64,000 nucleotides of DNA from Nitrospirota bacterium (GCA_021826965.1 JAKAYA010000004.1:1-64000); one strand, 5' to 3'. Positions 37,795-45,079 are shown, counted from the first letter of the stretch. Made by a program: numbers and translations. Notes: generated by a model from the letters alone, not told the origin.

Positions 37795-38121
37795 TTAATA
37801 CCAGTAGATATTGTCGAACCCCAAAGCGATGGCATCTGCGAGTTCGTCCATTCCGGAGAGACGGATTCCCTCCGGCAAATGATCGATCCCCCGTGAGCGA
37901 CAGGACACGTCATCCGCCAGTATCCGGACACCGGCGGACTGCAAGTCCGGAATCCTGCGGGCGGTCCGGCTGTTTTCGCGTGCGGACAAGACACCGTTCT
38001 CGACGAGGAACAGCAGGACATCTCCCCGGTTTTTTCCCAGAGATTCCGCCAGATCGAACAGGGATTCTCCGCCCGCATATTCCGTGATATCCCGACTTCC
38101 GACGACCAGATAACGGGACAT
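37795..38121 (-). CDS. DsrE-like protein D (first gene of the cluster)
   Basis: A 108-residue protein with RYLVVGSRDITEYAGGESLFDLAESL, then VLLFLVENGVLSARENS (the DsrE/DsrH-type second strand), and a single cysteine in DDVSCRSRGI, ending with GMDELADAIALGFDNIYWY. The start at ATG 38121 has AGGAGGG about 4 nt upstream; the longer reading frame runs through the promoter. It is promoter-proximal in the operon and 14 bp before the CxxC DsrE gene. Confidence 0.72.
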   Translation of the reverse strand: MSRYLVVGSRDITEYAGGESLFDLAESLGKNRGDVLLFLVENGVLSARENSRTARRIPDLQSAGVRILADDVSCRSRGIDHLPEGIRLSGMDELADAIALGFDNIYWY

Positions 38122-38173
38122 GGCGCCCTCCTTATTGAATGATTTATTTGTTTGTAATTTAGTAACCAATATA

Positions 38174-38202
38174 AGTATAAGGGGCCCCTGACAGGTCGTC
38201 AA
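38174..38202 (-). promoter_or_regulatory. Sigma70-type promoter of the DsrE/TusA operon
   Basis: Read on the minus strand: TTGACG (38202-38197), a 17-bp spacer and TATACT (38179-38174). The spacer contains a perfect GGGGCCCC palindrome (38181-38188). An AT-rich untranslated leader of about 45 nt leads to the first gene. Confidence 0.7.
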
Positions 38203-38299
38203 GACGCAGCGAAAGCACAAACAGCGGAGCATAAGAACGGACAATGTTTCGGAGATACGAAAGGAGAGAGCGCGGGAAAGGAGCAGCCGGAGCAAGGCT

Positions 38300-38323
38300 C
38301 TTCCCGGCATGGAAGCCGGGAAG
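38300..38323. other. Perfect stem-loop between the DsrE operon promoter and the aldo/keto reductase
   Basis: CTTCCCGGC at 38300-38308 and GCCGGGAAG at 38315-38323 form a 9-bp stem with a 6-nt loop. No T tract follows on either strand. It lies about 75 bp after the reductase stop on the minus strand, so it may stabilise or end that message, but it is not a canonical terminator. Confidence 0.4.
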
Positions 38324-38395
38324 GGCGTGTTTCGGGAATCCCTTTGCCGGGAGAGTCAACCCGGAGAGTTTGGCGGACTTGATGGGCCGGGTCAG

Positions 38396-39409
38396 TCAGT
38401 CTTTTGCGGAAAGGGCGGGCGGAACGTATACCCGTTTCATACTCTCCGGTGCGTAGCGGTCTCCCCGGGCGACGCCGCGCGGAAACGCCTCGTCGAGATG
38501 GACGAACTCCAGGAAGGGAACGGGATGATCCAGAGTCCCGAGGATTTCGTTCAGGTGGTTTCGCTTGGATGTTCCGGGTATCGGAACGATGTCCGGCCCC
38601 TGGGCCAGAAGCCAGGCCAGTGCGAGCTGAAGTGGCGTCACGTTGTTCCGGGACGCAATCGTTTCGAGGATTTGGACATTCGCCTGGTTGTGGCGGAAGT
38701 TCTCTTTCTGGAAGCGCGGACTCTGGCGCCGGGAATCCTCTTCCGACAGGGTATCGAGGGAAAATTTTCCGGTCAGGAGGCCCCGACTGAAAGGGCTATA
38801 GGCCACAAAGCCGATTCCCAGTTCCCGGGTTGTCCCGAGGACTTCGATTTCCACGTCCCGGGTGAACAGGGAGTATTCGCTCTGGAGCGCGGCCAGGGGG
38901 TAGACCTTGTAGGCTTTCCGGATATCGTCCGGCGAAGCTTCGCTCAGCCCATAGGCGCGAATTTTGCCCTCTCTTACGAGTTCGGCCATGGCGCCGGCAG
39001 ATTCCTCAACCGGCGTATCGGGGTCGATCCGATGGAGATAATAAAGGTCGATCGTTTCGATGCCCAGTCTGCGAAGGCTTTCTTCGCAACTTTTCTTGAT
39101 GTAATCGGGTTTTCCGTTGATACCGGAGATGCGGCCGGTTGCCGGATCGCGGAGAAACCCGCACTTCGTCGCGATGAAGAGGTCATCCCGACGATGATCC
39201 GAAATCGCCTCTCCGAGGAGTTTTTCATTTTCGCCCATGCCGTACATGTCGGCGGTGTCGAAAAACGTCATCCCTTTTTCGATCGCCAGGTGAATCGTCC
39301 GGAGAGACTCCTGCCGATCGTTCGTACCGTAGAAATCGGACATACCCATCAGACCGAGGCCGATTGAGGAAACGGAAAGGCCGCTTCTGCCGAGACGGCG
39401 TTTTTGCAT
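38396..39409 (-). CDS. Aldo/keto reductase
   Basis: A 337-residue AKR of the YajO/AKR13-like group. It starts RRLGRSGLSVSSIGLGLMGMS and has the catalytic tetrad pieces: FFDTADMYG (D, Y), FIATKCGF (K) and LYYLHRIDP (H). NADPH binding is suggested by VPIPGTSKRNHLNE near the C-terminus. ATG 39409 has AAGGAG 8 nt upstream, while GTG 39418 abuts that site and is rejected. The substrate is unknown. It is divergent from the phosphatase/cbiA pair. Confidence 0.88.
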   Translation of the reverse strand: MQKRRLGRSGLSVSSIGLGLMGMSDFYGTNDRQESLRTIHLAIEKGMTFFDTADMYGMGENEKLLGEAISDHRRDDLFIATKCGFLRDPATGRISGINGKPDYIKKSCEESLRRLGIETIDLYYLHRIDPDTPVEESAGAMAELVREGKIRAYGLSEASPDDIRKAYKVYPLAALQSEYSLFTRDVEIEVLGTTRELGIGFVAYSPFSRGLLTGKFSLDTLSEEDSRRQSPRFQKENFRHNQANVQILETIASRNNVTPLQLALAWLLAQGPDIVPIPGTSKRNHLNEILGTLDHPVPFLEFVHLDEAFPRGVARGDRYAPESMKRVYVPPALSAKD

Positions 39410-39611
39410 CGTCCACACTCCTTTAGATGTTTCAGGGGAAACGGGAACTTTTCTGCCATCCTAGCAACAACGGGGCCGCAAGGCAATGAGGAGCGCACTG
39501 TCGATCATGGCAATTCACCGGATGTTTGCTATAATGCCGAGCATTCCATCGAAGACGTTTCGACGTCTTCGAATTCCGGTATCGACGGAGATCGATCCAC
39601 CAGGAGGGGAC

Positions 39612-40271
39612 GTGAAATATCTGACAGATTCTCCTCATCCGGACCGCTTCCGGCTTTTTCTCTTGAGGCATGGCCATCTCGAAAACTCCGAACGCCATGT
39701 GATCAACGGGGCGACGGATGTTTCCCTCTCTTCGGCAGGGCAGGAGCAGATGGCGGCCTGGAAGAGGCTCTTTTCCGGGAGCCGGCTGGACGGTTTTTAT
39801 TCGAGCACGCTTTCCCGTACGATCGATGGGGTCAAGATTCTTTCGGATGGGGGGGAACTTCCTGCCCGGGCCGTTTCGGGTTTTTGCGAACGGTCATTTG
39901 GAGAATGGGAAGGGAGGACGCGAGAAGAGATCGAGGTCCGAAACCCGGAAGGCTATCGGAGATGGCTGGAAATCGATCCGGACTTCGCGCCACCAATGGG
40001 AGAGAGTCTCCGAATGTTCCGGGAAAGGGTTTTGGGAACGCTTTCTGCGATCGTCGAAGAATCCATGGGGACAAACTTCCTGATGATCGGCCACAGCGGG
40101 GTGAACCGGATTCTTATTCTGAAGGCGCTGGGCCTTTCCCTGGAGCATTATTTCCGGATTTCCCAGGATTATGCCTGTCTGAACATCATCGACTTCTTTC
40201 GTTCGGGCCCTGCTGTTGTCCATCTTCTGAATGCCCCGCCTTCCTGGCCGGAGAATCCGGAAAATGTCTGA
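39612..40271 (+). CDS. Histidine phosphatase, probable alpha-ribazole phosphatase (CobC-like)
   Basis: A 219-residue phosphoglycerate-mutase-fold phosphatase with LFLLRHGHLE (H20 nucleophile), YSSTLSRTIDG (the second Arg), CERSFGEWEGRTREEI (acid/base Glu region) and LMIGHSGVNRILI (the second His). Fold and motifs are certain; the substrate is inferred from position, because its end overlaps cbiA and cobUTS lie nearby. GTG 39612 directly follows AGGAGGGG; upstream reading in this frame has no ribosome site. Confidence 0.8.
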   Translation: MKYLTDSPHPDRFRLFLLRHGHLENSERHVINGATDVSLSSAGQEQMAAWKRLFSGSRLDGFYSSTLSRTIDGVKILSDGGELPARAVSGFCERSFGEWEGRTREEIEVRNPEGYRRWLEIDPDFAPPMGESLRMFRERVLGTLSAIVEESMGTNFLMIGHSGVNRILILKALGLSLEHYFRISQDYACLNIIDFFRSGPAVVHLLNAPPSWPENPENV

Positions 40272-41676
40272 TCGCGCCGGGATGGTCGTTGCCGGCCTCC
40301 ATTCCGGTTCGGGAAAAACACTGGTGACCATGGCCCTCCTTCAGGGCCTCGAAAAACGGGGATATGCGGTTCGTCCTTTCAAATGCGGCCCGGATTTTAT
40401 CGATCCCCGTTTTCATGAATGGATTTCGGGCCGGACAAGCGTCAATCTCGACCCCTTTTTCCTGGCGCCGGAGAAAATCCGGGTTCTTTACGACCGCATG
40501 ACCGAAGGACTGTCGGGCGGGGTTGCCGAAGGAGTCATGGGATTTTATGACGGACTGGCGAGAAAGACATCGACCTACGATGTCGCCAGGACGCTGGACC
40601 TTCCGGTTCTCCTGGTCGTTTTTTCCAAAGGGATGGCGGAAACGGTCGCTTCGGTTGTTCGGGGCGTCCAGGATCATCGTCCGGATGCCCGGATCCTGGG
40701 CGTCATCGCTGCCCAGACCGGAAGCCCGAGACATGGGGAAATCCTTGCCGCAGCGCTGGAGGAGGAGGGGCTTCCTCCTCTTGTTGGAACATTGGCCCGG
40801 CAGGAGGCGTTCAGACTGCCCGAGCGTCATCTTGGACTGGTCGATGTCCGTGAACTTGAACAATCCGGACAGCTTGCACGCCTGTCCGGTCAGATGGAAC
40901 GCGCCTCGTCCGGATGGGACTGGGAAAAGATTTCTTCTTTTTTCGACAAGGTCCGTTCGAACGAGCTTTCCGGCCCGTGCGACATTCTCGTTCCGGGGAC
41001 CCAGCAACGGCAAAACATTGCGGGGCGATCGTTCCTGAGGCTCGGGGTCGCATGGGACGCCGCCTTTCGTTTCTATTATCCGGAAAACTGGTCCGAATTG
41101 GAGAAGAAAGGAATCGAGATCGTTCCCTTTTCTCCCCTGGAGGATGCCGGATTGCCCGAAGACCTGGACGGGATTTATCTGGGTGGCGGGTATCCCGAAC
41201 GCTTTCCGGAGAAACTCTCGGAAAACATTTCGTTTCTGGAGAGCGTTCGCCGATTTCATGCCGACGGCAGGTTCGTTTATGCGGAATGCGGAGGTATGCT
41301 GTATCTGACCGAAGGTCCTCTGGAGAGACCGGAGCTTCGCTGGGCCGGTCTTTTTCCTTATCGTTTCCGGATGACCGGTCGTCTTCGCCGCCTGGGCTAT
41401 GCATCGGCCGTGCCGGTTCTGGAAGAAGGATGGTTTTCGGACCCGTCTCCCATCCGGGGCCATTTTTTTCATTACAGCGAACTCGTTCCCGAATCTTCGA
41501 CTGTTCCGCTGTCACCGGCATTTCTGGTCGACGGGCGACCGGAAGGCTTTCGTTCGGGACAGGCCATGGGTTCTTATCTCCATCTTTATTTTCCGTCCAG
41601 TCCCCCATTTCTCGACGAGTTTGTCCGTCGAATGCAAGGAGGGCATTTTCGCCTGCGGAGAATGTCGTTGTCCTGA
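40264..41676 (+). CDS. cbiA: Cobyrinate a,c-diamide synthase (CbiA/CobB)
   Basis: A 470-residue glutamine-dependent amidotransferase. The N-terminal P-loop is VVAGLHSGSGKT (about 8-19), followed by KCGPDFIDPRFH. The C-terminal class I glutaminase domain has the nucleophile in YAECGGMLYL (C342) and a late catalytic HLYF-type His (SYLHLYF). It amidates side chains a and c of cobyrinate. ATG 40264 overlaps the end of the phosphatase gene by 8 bp. Confidence 0.92.
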   Translation: MSDRAGMVVAGLHSGSGKTLVTMALLQGLEKRGYAVRPFKCGPDFIDPRFHEWISGRTSVNLDPFFLAPEKIRVLYDRMTEGLSGGVAEGVMGFYDGLARKTSTYDVARTLDLPVLLVVFSKGMAETVASVVRGVQDHRPDARILGVIAAQTGSPRHGEILAAALEEEGLPPLVGTLARQEAFRLPERHLGLVDVRELEQSGQLARLSGQMERASSGWDWEKISSFFDKVRSNELSGPCDILVPGTQQRQNIAGRSFLRLGVAWDAAFRFYYPENWSELEKKGIEIVPFSPLEDAGLPEDLDGIYLGGGYPERFPEKLSENISFLESVRRFHADGRFVYAECGGMLYLTEGPLERPELRWAGLFPYRFRMTGRLRRLGYASAVPVLEEGWFSDPSPIRGHFFHYSELVPESSTVPLSPAFLVDGRPEGFRSGQAMGSYLHLYFPSSPPFLDEFVRRMQGGHFRLRRMSLS

Positions 41677-41701
41677 TCTTTTGACCGAACTGACATGACT
41701 G

Positions 41702-41762
41702 CTCCTCACGGCTCAAGCCGGAGGCTTCTACCGGCTTACGGAGAGATTCCAGCCCGAATCTC
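41702..41762 (+). repeat. Cluster of alternative hairpins (IS200/IS605-end-like or RNA element)
   Basis: CCTC-A-CGGC (41704-41712) can pair with GCCG-GAGG (41717-41724); alternatively AAGCCGG (41715-41721) pairs with CCGGCTT (41731-41737). A third hairpin, GAGATTC (41743-41749) with GAATCTC (41756-41762), follows. The first hairpin resembles subterminal palindromes of IS200/IS605 elements. The two first pairings exclude one another. Confidence 0.5.
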
Positions 41763-41925
41763 AAAAGGATTTTTCTGGTTTCTCATTTTTTGCGTTAAGG
41801 ATTTTACGGAAGGGACTTCCCATTCCAACCCGATATCTTCCGTTGTCAATGAGCGGAACGCTCCTGAGACTTTTCATCTGCTCGAGCGGGAGTCTTTAGA
41901 CTTGGATTTTTAACCGAAAGGGAAT

Positions 41926-41967
41926 GCGCCTTATATCTCCGGCCTGGAGGCCGAAGTTTTACGGCGC
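41926..41967 (+). repeat. Nested inverted repeat upstream of cbiC
   Basis: An outer stem GCGCC (41926-41930) with GGCGC (41963-41967) encloses an inner stem CGGCC (41940-41944) with GGCCG (41949-41953) and a TGGA loop. It lies 50 bp before the cbiC ATG and could be an mRNA leader structure or part of the IS-like relic. Confidence 0.4.
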
Positions 41968-42017
41968 TATAGGATAAATTTTTATGACCGGAGTGCCAAT
42001 TCCCGGAGGGAGATCCC

Positions 42018-43019
42018 ATGACGCCCAGTGTCCTGATTGTTTCGGAAAGAAATCACCTTCACCTTGAGGGGGTAAAGGTTCAGCTGGAAAAGAGAGGCGG
42101 ATTCCGGAACGTGGCGGTCTTTGCATTTCCGGAAGGCCGGGAGGCGTTCGACCGCAAGCTGAACAGTCTTCTTGCCGATTCCCGCCATCTTGCGGTCGTG
42201 ACCTTTGAAGAGAATCCGGCCGGGATTCTGGAGCAGTTTGACCAGTGGTACCGGGACGCCGTTTTGCCGGAAGCCGATGTGCGTCCGGTCTTCGGACTTT
42301 TGGAAACACCGTCGTTCATTCGGGCATTGTCCTCGTCCGTTCGACAGCAATTCGATCCGGAAGTGCCGCCGAACGAACCGCCGGTTCCCCAGCCGGACAA
42401 AATTGAAGAAGAAAGTTTTCGCATCATCGACGAGGTTCTTTCGGGTTACGGGTTCGAGGAGGACTGGCACAAAGTGGTCCGTCGGGCTGTTCATGCGGCA
42501 GCGGATTTTGAGGTGGCGGACCGGATGGACCACCATGTCGAAGCCATCGACACGGCTGTTCGCGCGATCCGGGAAGGTGCGAACATCGTCGTCGATGTCC
42601 AGATGGTCGAAAGCGGCATTTCGAAACCTCTGACGAGCAAATTCAAGACAGACGTCCGCTGTTTTGTCGGGGACGAGGACGTAGCGTCACGAGCCAAGGC
42701 AGAAGGGGTTACCCGGTCGACCATCGCCATGCGCAAGGCGGTCCCGTTCCTTTCCGGAAGCATCGTTGTGGTCGGAAACGCGCCGACGGCCCTCTTTGAA
42801 ATCCTGCGCCTGATTCGAAAGGAGGGAGTCCGGCCGGCCCTCGTTGTCGGTGTTCCGGTGGGATTCGTGGGGGCGTCGGAATCGAAGGAGCTGCTTTCCC
42901 TTCAGGATGCGGTACCGTGGATCGCGACACATGGTCCGAAGGGCGGATCGACGGTGGCAGTGGCGATCATGAACGCTCTTTTGCGCATTGCCGACGAAGC
43001 GTCGCATCTCCGGTCGTGA
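42018..43019 (+). CDS. cbiC: Precorrin-8X/cobalt-precorrin-8 methylmutase with extra N-terminal domain
   Basis: A 333-residue protein, where CbiC/CobH is normally about 210. Residues about 128-325 are the methylmutase: IEEESFRIIDEVLSGYGF, RRAVHAAADFEVADRM (the catalytic His at H159), VDVQMVESGI and HGPKGGSTVAVAIMNALL. It moves the C-11 methyl to C-12 to give (cobalt-)cobyrinate. The first about 125 residues (TPSVLIVSERNHLHLEGVKV...) are an alpha/beta domain that I do not recognise. GGAGGGAG precedes the ATG. Confidence 0.85.
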   Translation: MTPSVLIVSERNHLHLEGVKVQLEKRGGFRNVAVFAFPEGREAFDRKLNSLLADSRHLAVVTFEENPAGILEQFDQWYRDAVLPEADVRPVFGLLETPSFIRALSSSVRQQFDPEVPPNEPPVPQPDKIEEESFRIIDEVLSGYGFEEDWHKVVRRAVHAAADFEVADRMDHHVEAIDTAVRAIREGANIVVDVQMVESGISKPLTSKFKTDVRCFVGDEDVASRAKAEGVTRSTIAMRKAVPFLSGSIVVVGNAPTALFEILRLIRKEGVRPALVVGVPVGFVGASESKELLSLQDAVPWIATHGPKGGSTVAVAIMNALLRIADEASHLRS

Positions 43020-43091
43020 TGGAGCAAACCCGGGAGGAGGGGAGGAACCGATCCCCCTCGCGTGTCCGGATGAAAAAATGCGGAAAAAATG

Positions 43092-43304
43092 TTAGGATTC
43101 GAAAGATTGAGGGTTGACCGGTTCCAGACTGATTTCTGGTTCAGCGACGTTCAGGCGGTTTTCGTACTCTTCGCGAAGGCGGACGATGCGCAGATGTCCG
43201 GCGGGACGGGTTCCGGGGCCCGGAAAGGGATCGTGTCCGGCCTCTTGTAGGCGGTTGTTGATTCGGTAGCCTAAGAATTGGTATTTTACGTTGCCCCATT
43301 TCAA
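43092..43304 (-). CDS. Possible small hypothetical protein
   Basis: A 70-residue ORF starting at TTG 43304 with natural-looking composition (KWGNVKYQFLGYRINNRLQE, then LRIVRLREEYENRLNV). There is no ribosome site and no recognised domain, and it overlaps the likely leader of the downstream gene. It could be spurious. Confidence 0.25.
   Translation of the reverse strand: MKWGNVKYQFLGYRINNRLQEAGHDPFPGPGTRPAGHLRIVRLREEYENRLNVAEPEISLEPVNPQSFES
43258..43287 (+). promoter_or_regulatory. Weak candidate promoter of the isocitrate dehydrogenase-like gene
   Basis: TTGATT at 43258-43263, an 18-bp spacer and TATTTT at 43282-43287, about 66 bp before the ATG. Moderate consensus match only. Confidence 0.3.
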
Positions 43305-43352
43305 TGATGAAGTGGGGGATCAACAGCACATGAGAATGGAGGGAGTTTATTC

Positions 43353-44363
43353 ATGGCTAAACATGTTATTACGATGCTTCCCGGGGAAGGAACCGGGCCT
43401 GAGATTTGCGAAGCTGTCAGGGCGGTTATTGACCACAGCGGCGTGGACATTACCTGGGAGTATGAAGACATCGGCCTCGATTGTCTGAAAGAGCACGGAA
43501 CGCTCCTGCCCGAAAAAACCATCAAGTCCATTGCGAAGAACAAGATTGCGATCAAGGGACCCACGACCACCCCGATCGGCACCGGACACAAGAGCGCCAA
43601 CGTGACCCTCCGGAAAATGTTCGATCTTTATGCCAACGTCCGCCCGGCCAAACTGATCCCCGTTTTGAAGAGACCCTGGGACAAGATCGATATCCTGAGC
43701 TTCCGGGAAAACACGGAAGATTCCTATGCGGCCATCGAACACATGGTTTCGAACGAAGTTGCACAGTGTCTGAAGGTCATCACCTGGCCCGGATCGGTCC
43801 GTATCGCCGAGTTTGCCTTCAAATGGGCAAAGGCCAACGGCCGGAAGAAAATTCAGTGCGTTCACAAGGCCAATATCATGAAGATGACCGATGGTCTTTT
43901 CCTGGAAGCCTTCCGGGAAGTGGCGAAGAAGTATCCCGAGATCGAATCCGGTGACATCATCGTCGACAACTGTTCCATGCAGCTTGTCCGCAATCCCGGC
44001 CAGTTTGACTGTCTGGTGCTTCCGAACCTTTACGGGGACATCCTTTCGGATCTGTGTGCGGGTCTGGTCGGAGGTCTCGGATTTGCCCCCGGCGCCAATA
44101 TCGGTGACAACTGCGCCATCTTCGAAGCGGTGCACGGATCGGCTCCGAAATATGCCGGCATGAAGAAAGTGAATCCGTCTGCGGTCCTTCTGTCCGGTGT
44201 CATGATGCTGAAGTGGCTGGGTGAGCACAAGGCCGCCGAACGAATCGAAAAGGGCGTCGACAAGGTTCTGGCCGAAGGCAAGCATCTGACCTACGATGCG
44301 GGTGGATCGGCTTCGACGGACGAATATGCCCAGGCCATCATTCGCGCAATGGACACGCTTTAA
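43353..44363 (+). CDS. Isocitrate/isopropylmalate dehydrogenase family enzyme, probable isocitrate dehydrogenase
   Basis: A 336-residue beta-decarboxylating dehydrogenase, short like mitochondrial NAD-type and archaeal forms. LPGEGTGPEICEA opens it, and the substrate motif RENTEDSYAAIEH favours isocitrate over isopropylmalate. The coenzyme loop HGSAPKYAGMKKVNP places K266, Y267 and V273 where E. coli Icd has K344, Y345 and V351, which select NADP. So it is predicted as an NADP-preferring isocitrate dehydrogenase in the TCA or reverse TCA cycle. A 116-residue protein gene follows 42 bp later, before a terminator. Confidence 0.82.
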   Translation: MAKHVITMLPGEGTGPEICEAVRAVIDHSGVDITWEYEDIGLDCLKEHGTLLPEKTIKSIAKNKIAIKGPTTTPIGTGHKSANVTLRKMFDLYANVRPAKLIPVLKRPWDKIDILSFRENTEDSYAAIEHMVSNEVAQCLKVITWPGSVRIAEFAFKWAKANGRKKIQCVHKANIMKMTDGLFLEAFREVAKKYPEIESGDIIVDNCSMQLVRNPGQFDCLVLPNLYGDILSDLCAGLVGGLGFAPGANIGDNCAIFEAVHGSAPKYAGMKKVNPSAVLLSGVMMLKWLGEHKAAERIEKGVDKVLAEGKHLTYDAGGSASTDEYAQAIIRAMDTL

Positions 44364-44405
44364 TCAAATAGAGACCGATTGACGGTATCGGAAGGAGATT
44401 TCCTC

Positions 44406-44756
44406 ATGTCTACGATGACTGCAACTTCAGGGCGTGCGAAGCGTCCCCAGCAGCCGATCACACTGGTTGGCGTGGATGTCTATGTAATTACGGAAGACGG
44501 GATCCCGAAATTCGACGAGTATGGTCCCTTCAAGATCGAATTCATTTCCAACCGTGGGACGAAAGTATGGCCGGGTTATGTGAGTCCCGACCTGATGCTG
44601 GTCAACTGGTATCGCTGCCGCTTTACGGCGACTCGTCCGGTGACGGACAAGGATGTCGACGTGTTCGTGGGTGAACTGGGCAAGAAACATGTGTGGTCCG
44701 CTGTCCAGAAGCTCTGGAACTATGGCGACGAAGCCGGATACAGCAAAGCTTATTGA
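44406..44756 (+). CDS. Small conserved-looking protein co-transcribed with the isocitrate dehydrogenase
   Basis: A 116-residue soluble protein with a disordered basic N-terminus (about 1-17) and then ITLVGVDVYVITEDGIPKFDEY, GTKVWPGYVSPDLMLVNWYRC and DVDVFVGELGKKHVWSAVQKLW. The start at ATG 44406 has GGAAGGAG upstream. I do not recognise a family. It lies 42 bp after the dehydrogenase and directly before a strong terminator, so the two form a two-gene operon; a partner or regulatory role for the dehydrogenase is only inferred. Confidence 0.75.
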   Translation: MSTMTATSGRAKRPQQPITLVGVDVYVITEDGIPKFDEYGPFKIEFISNRGTKVWPGYVSPDLMLVNWYRCRFTATRPVTDKDVDVFVGELGKKHVWSAVQKLWNYGDEAGYSKAY

Positions 44757-44785
44757 TCAAGTTCTGATCAAGTTCATTGATCAAG
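44754..44785 (+). repeat. Three spaced copies of TGATCAAG
   Basis: TGATCAAG occurs at 44754-44761, 44765-44772 and 44778-44785. The first copy includes the stop codon of the preceding gene, and the set runs up to the terminator stem. Confidence 0.8.
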
Positions 44786-45079
44786 AGTGAAAAGGGGAGG
44801 GTTTCCTCCCCTTTTTTCATTTTCTCCCCGATAAACCCGACTTTTGCGGTTCCCTTTCAGAATGAATAAGAATCCTTCAAATATCGTGAAATTTCCTGGA
44901 TTCCCAAATATATATGACGGACAGGTCAACCCATCCTGACGCAGGAAAGGGTCGCTGCGGAGTTCCTTTGGGCATGGATCCAGTCCGTGAACTTCCCCAT
45001 CCCATTCCAGAACCTTGAGGAAAATGATGCATGCCTGAAATCTTTCTGAATTGATCAGGGCCATTCCACGAGTTCTCAT
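44774..45079 (-). CDS. Doubtful minus-strand hypothetical protein or relic
   Basis: From ATG 45079 this frame gives about 101 residues of plausible protein composition (INSERFQACIIFLKVLEWDG, then LTCPSYIFGNPGNFTIFEGF). It has no ribosome site and reads through the terminator hairpin to stop at 44774, which argues against an intact gene. It may be the decayed end of a gene in this relic-rich patch; no family recognised. Confidence 0.25.
   Translation of the reverse strand: MRTRGMALINSERFQACIIFLKVLEWDGEVHGLDPCPKELRSDPFLRQDGLTCPSYIFGNPGNFTIFEGFLFILKGNRKSRVYRGENEKRGGNPPLFTLDQ
44790..44821 (+). terminator. Strong intrinsic terminator after the isocitrate dehydrogenase operon
   Basis: AAAAGGGGAGG (44790-44800) pairs perfectly with CCTCCCCTTTT (44805-44815) around a GTTT loop, followed by more T. 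The A/T flanks make it potentially bidirectional. Confidence 0.9.

Larger units (their letters stand above)
41677..42017. other. Non-coding, structured and possibly IS-derived region
   Basis: About 340 bp between cbiA and cbiC. It contains several inverted repeats (given separately) and a weak ORF (41695-41913, 72 residues) whose end LLERESLDLDF resembles the variable tails of TnpB proteins. No classic cobalamin riboswitch core was found. It is AT-richer than its neighbours. Confidence 0.5.
43020..43352. other. Intergenic region upstream of the isocitrate dehydrogenase-like gene
   Basis: About 333 bp. It contains a candidate promoter for the downstream gene (43258-43287) and a questionable minus-strand ORF (43092-43304). 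No terminator or known riboswitch was recognised. Confidence 0.45.

Noticed and set aside
41695-41913. Stand-alone 72-residue ORF between cbiA and cbiC
   Set aside because: It overlaps several inverted repeats and has no ribosome site; more likely IS-derived or non-coding.
41677-42017. Cobalamin riboswitch upstream of cbiC
   Set aside because: The region has hairpins, but I could not find the conserved B12-box or the riboswitch core, so I did not call it.
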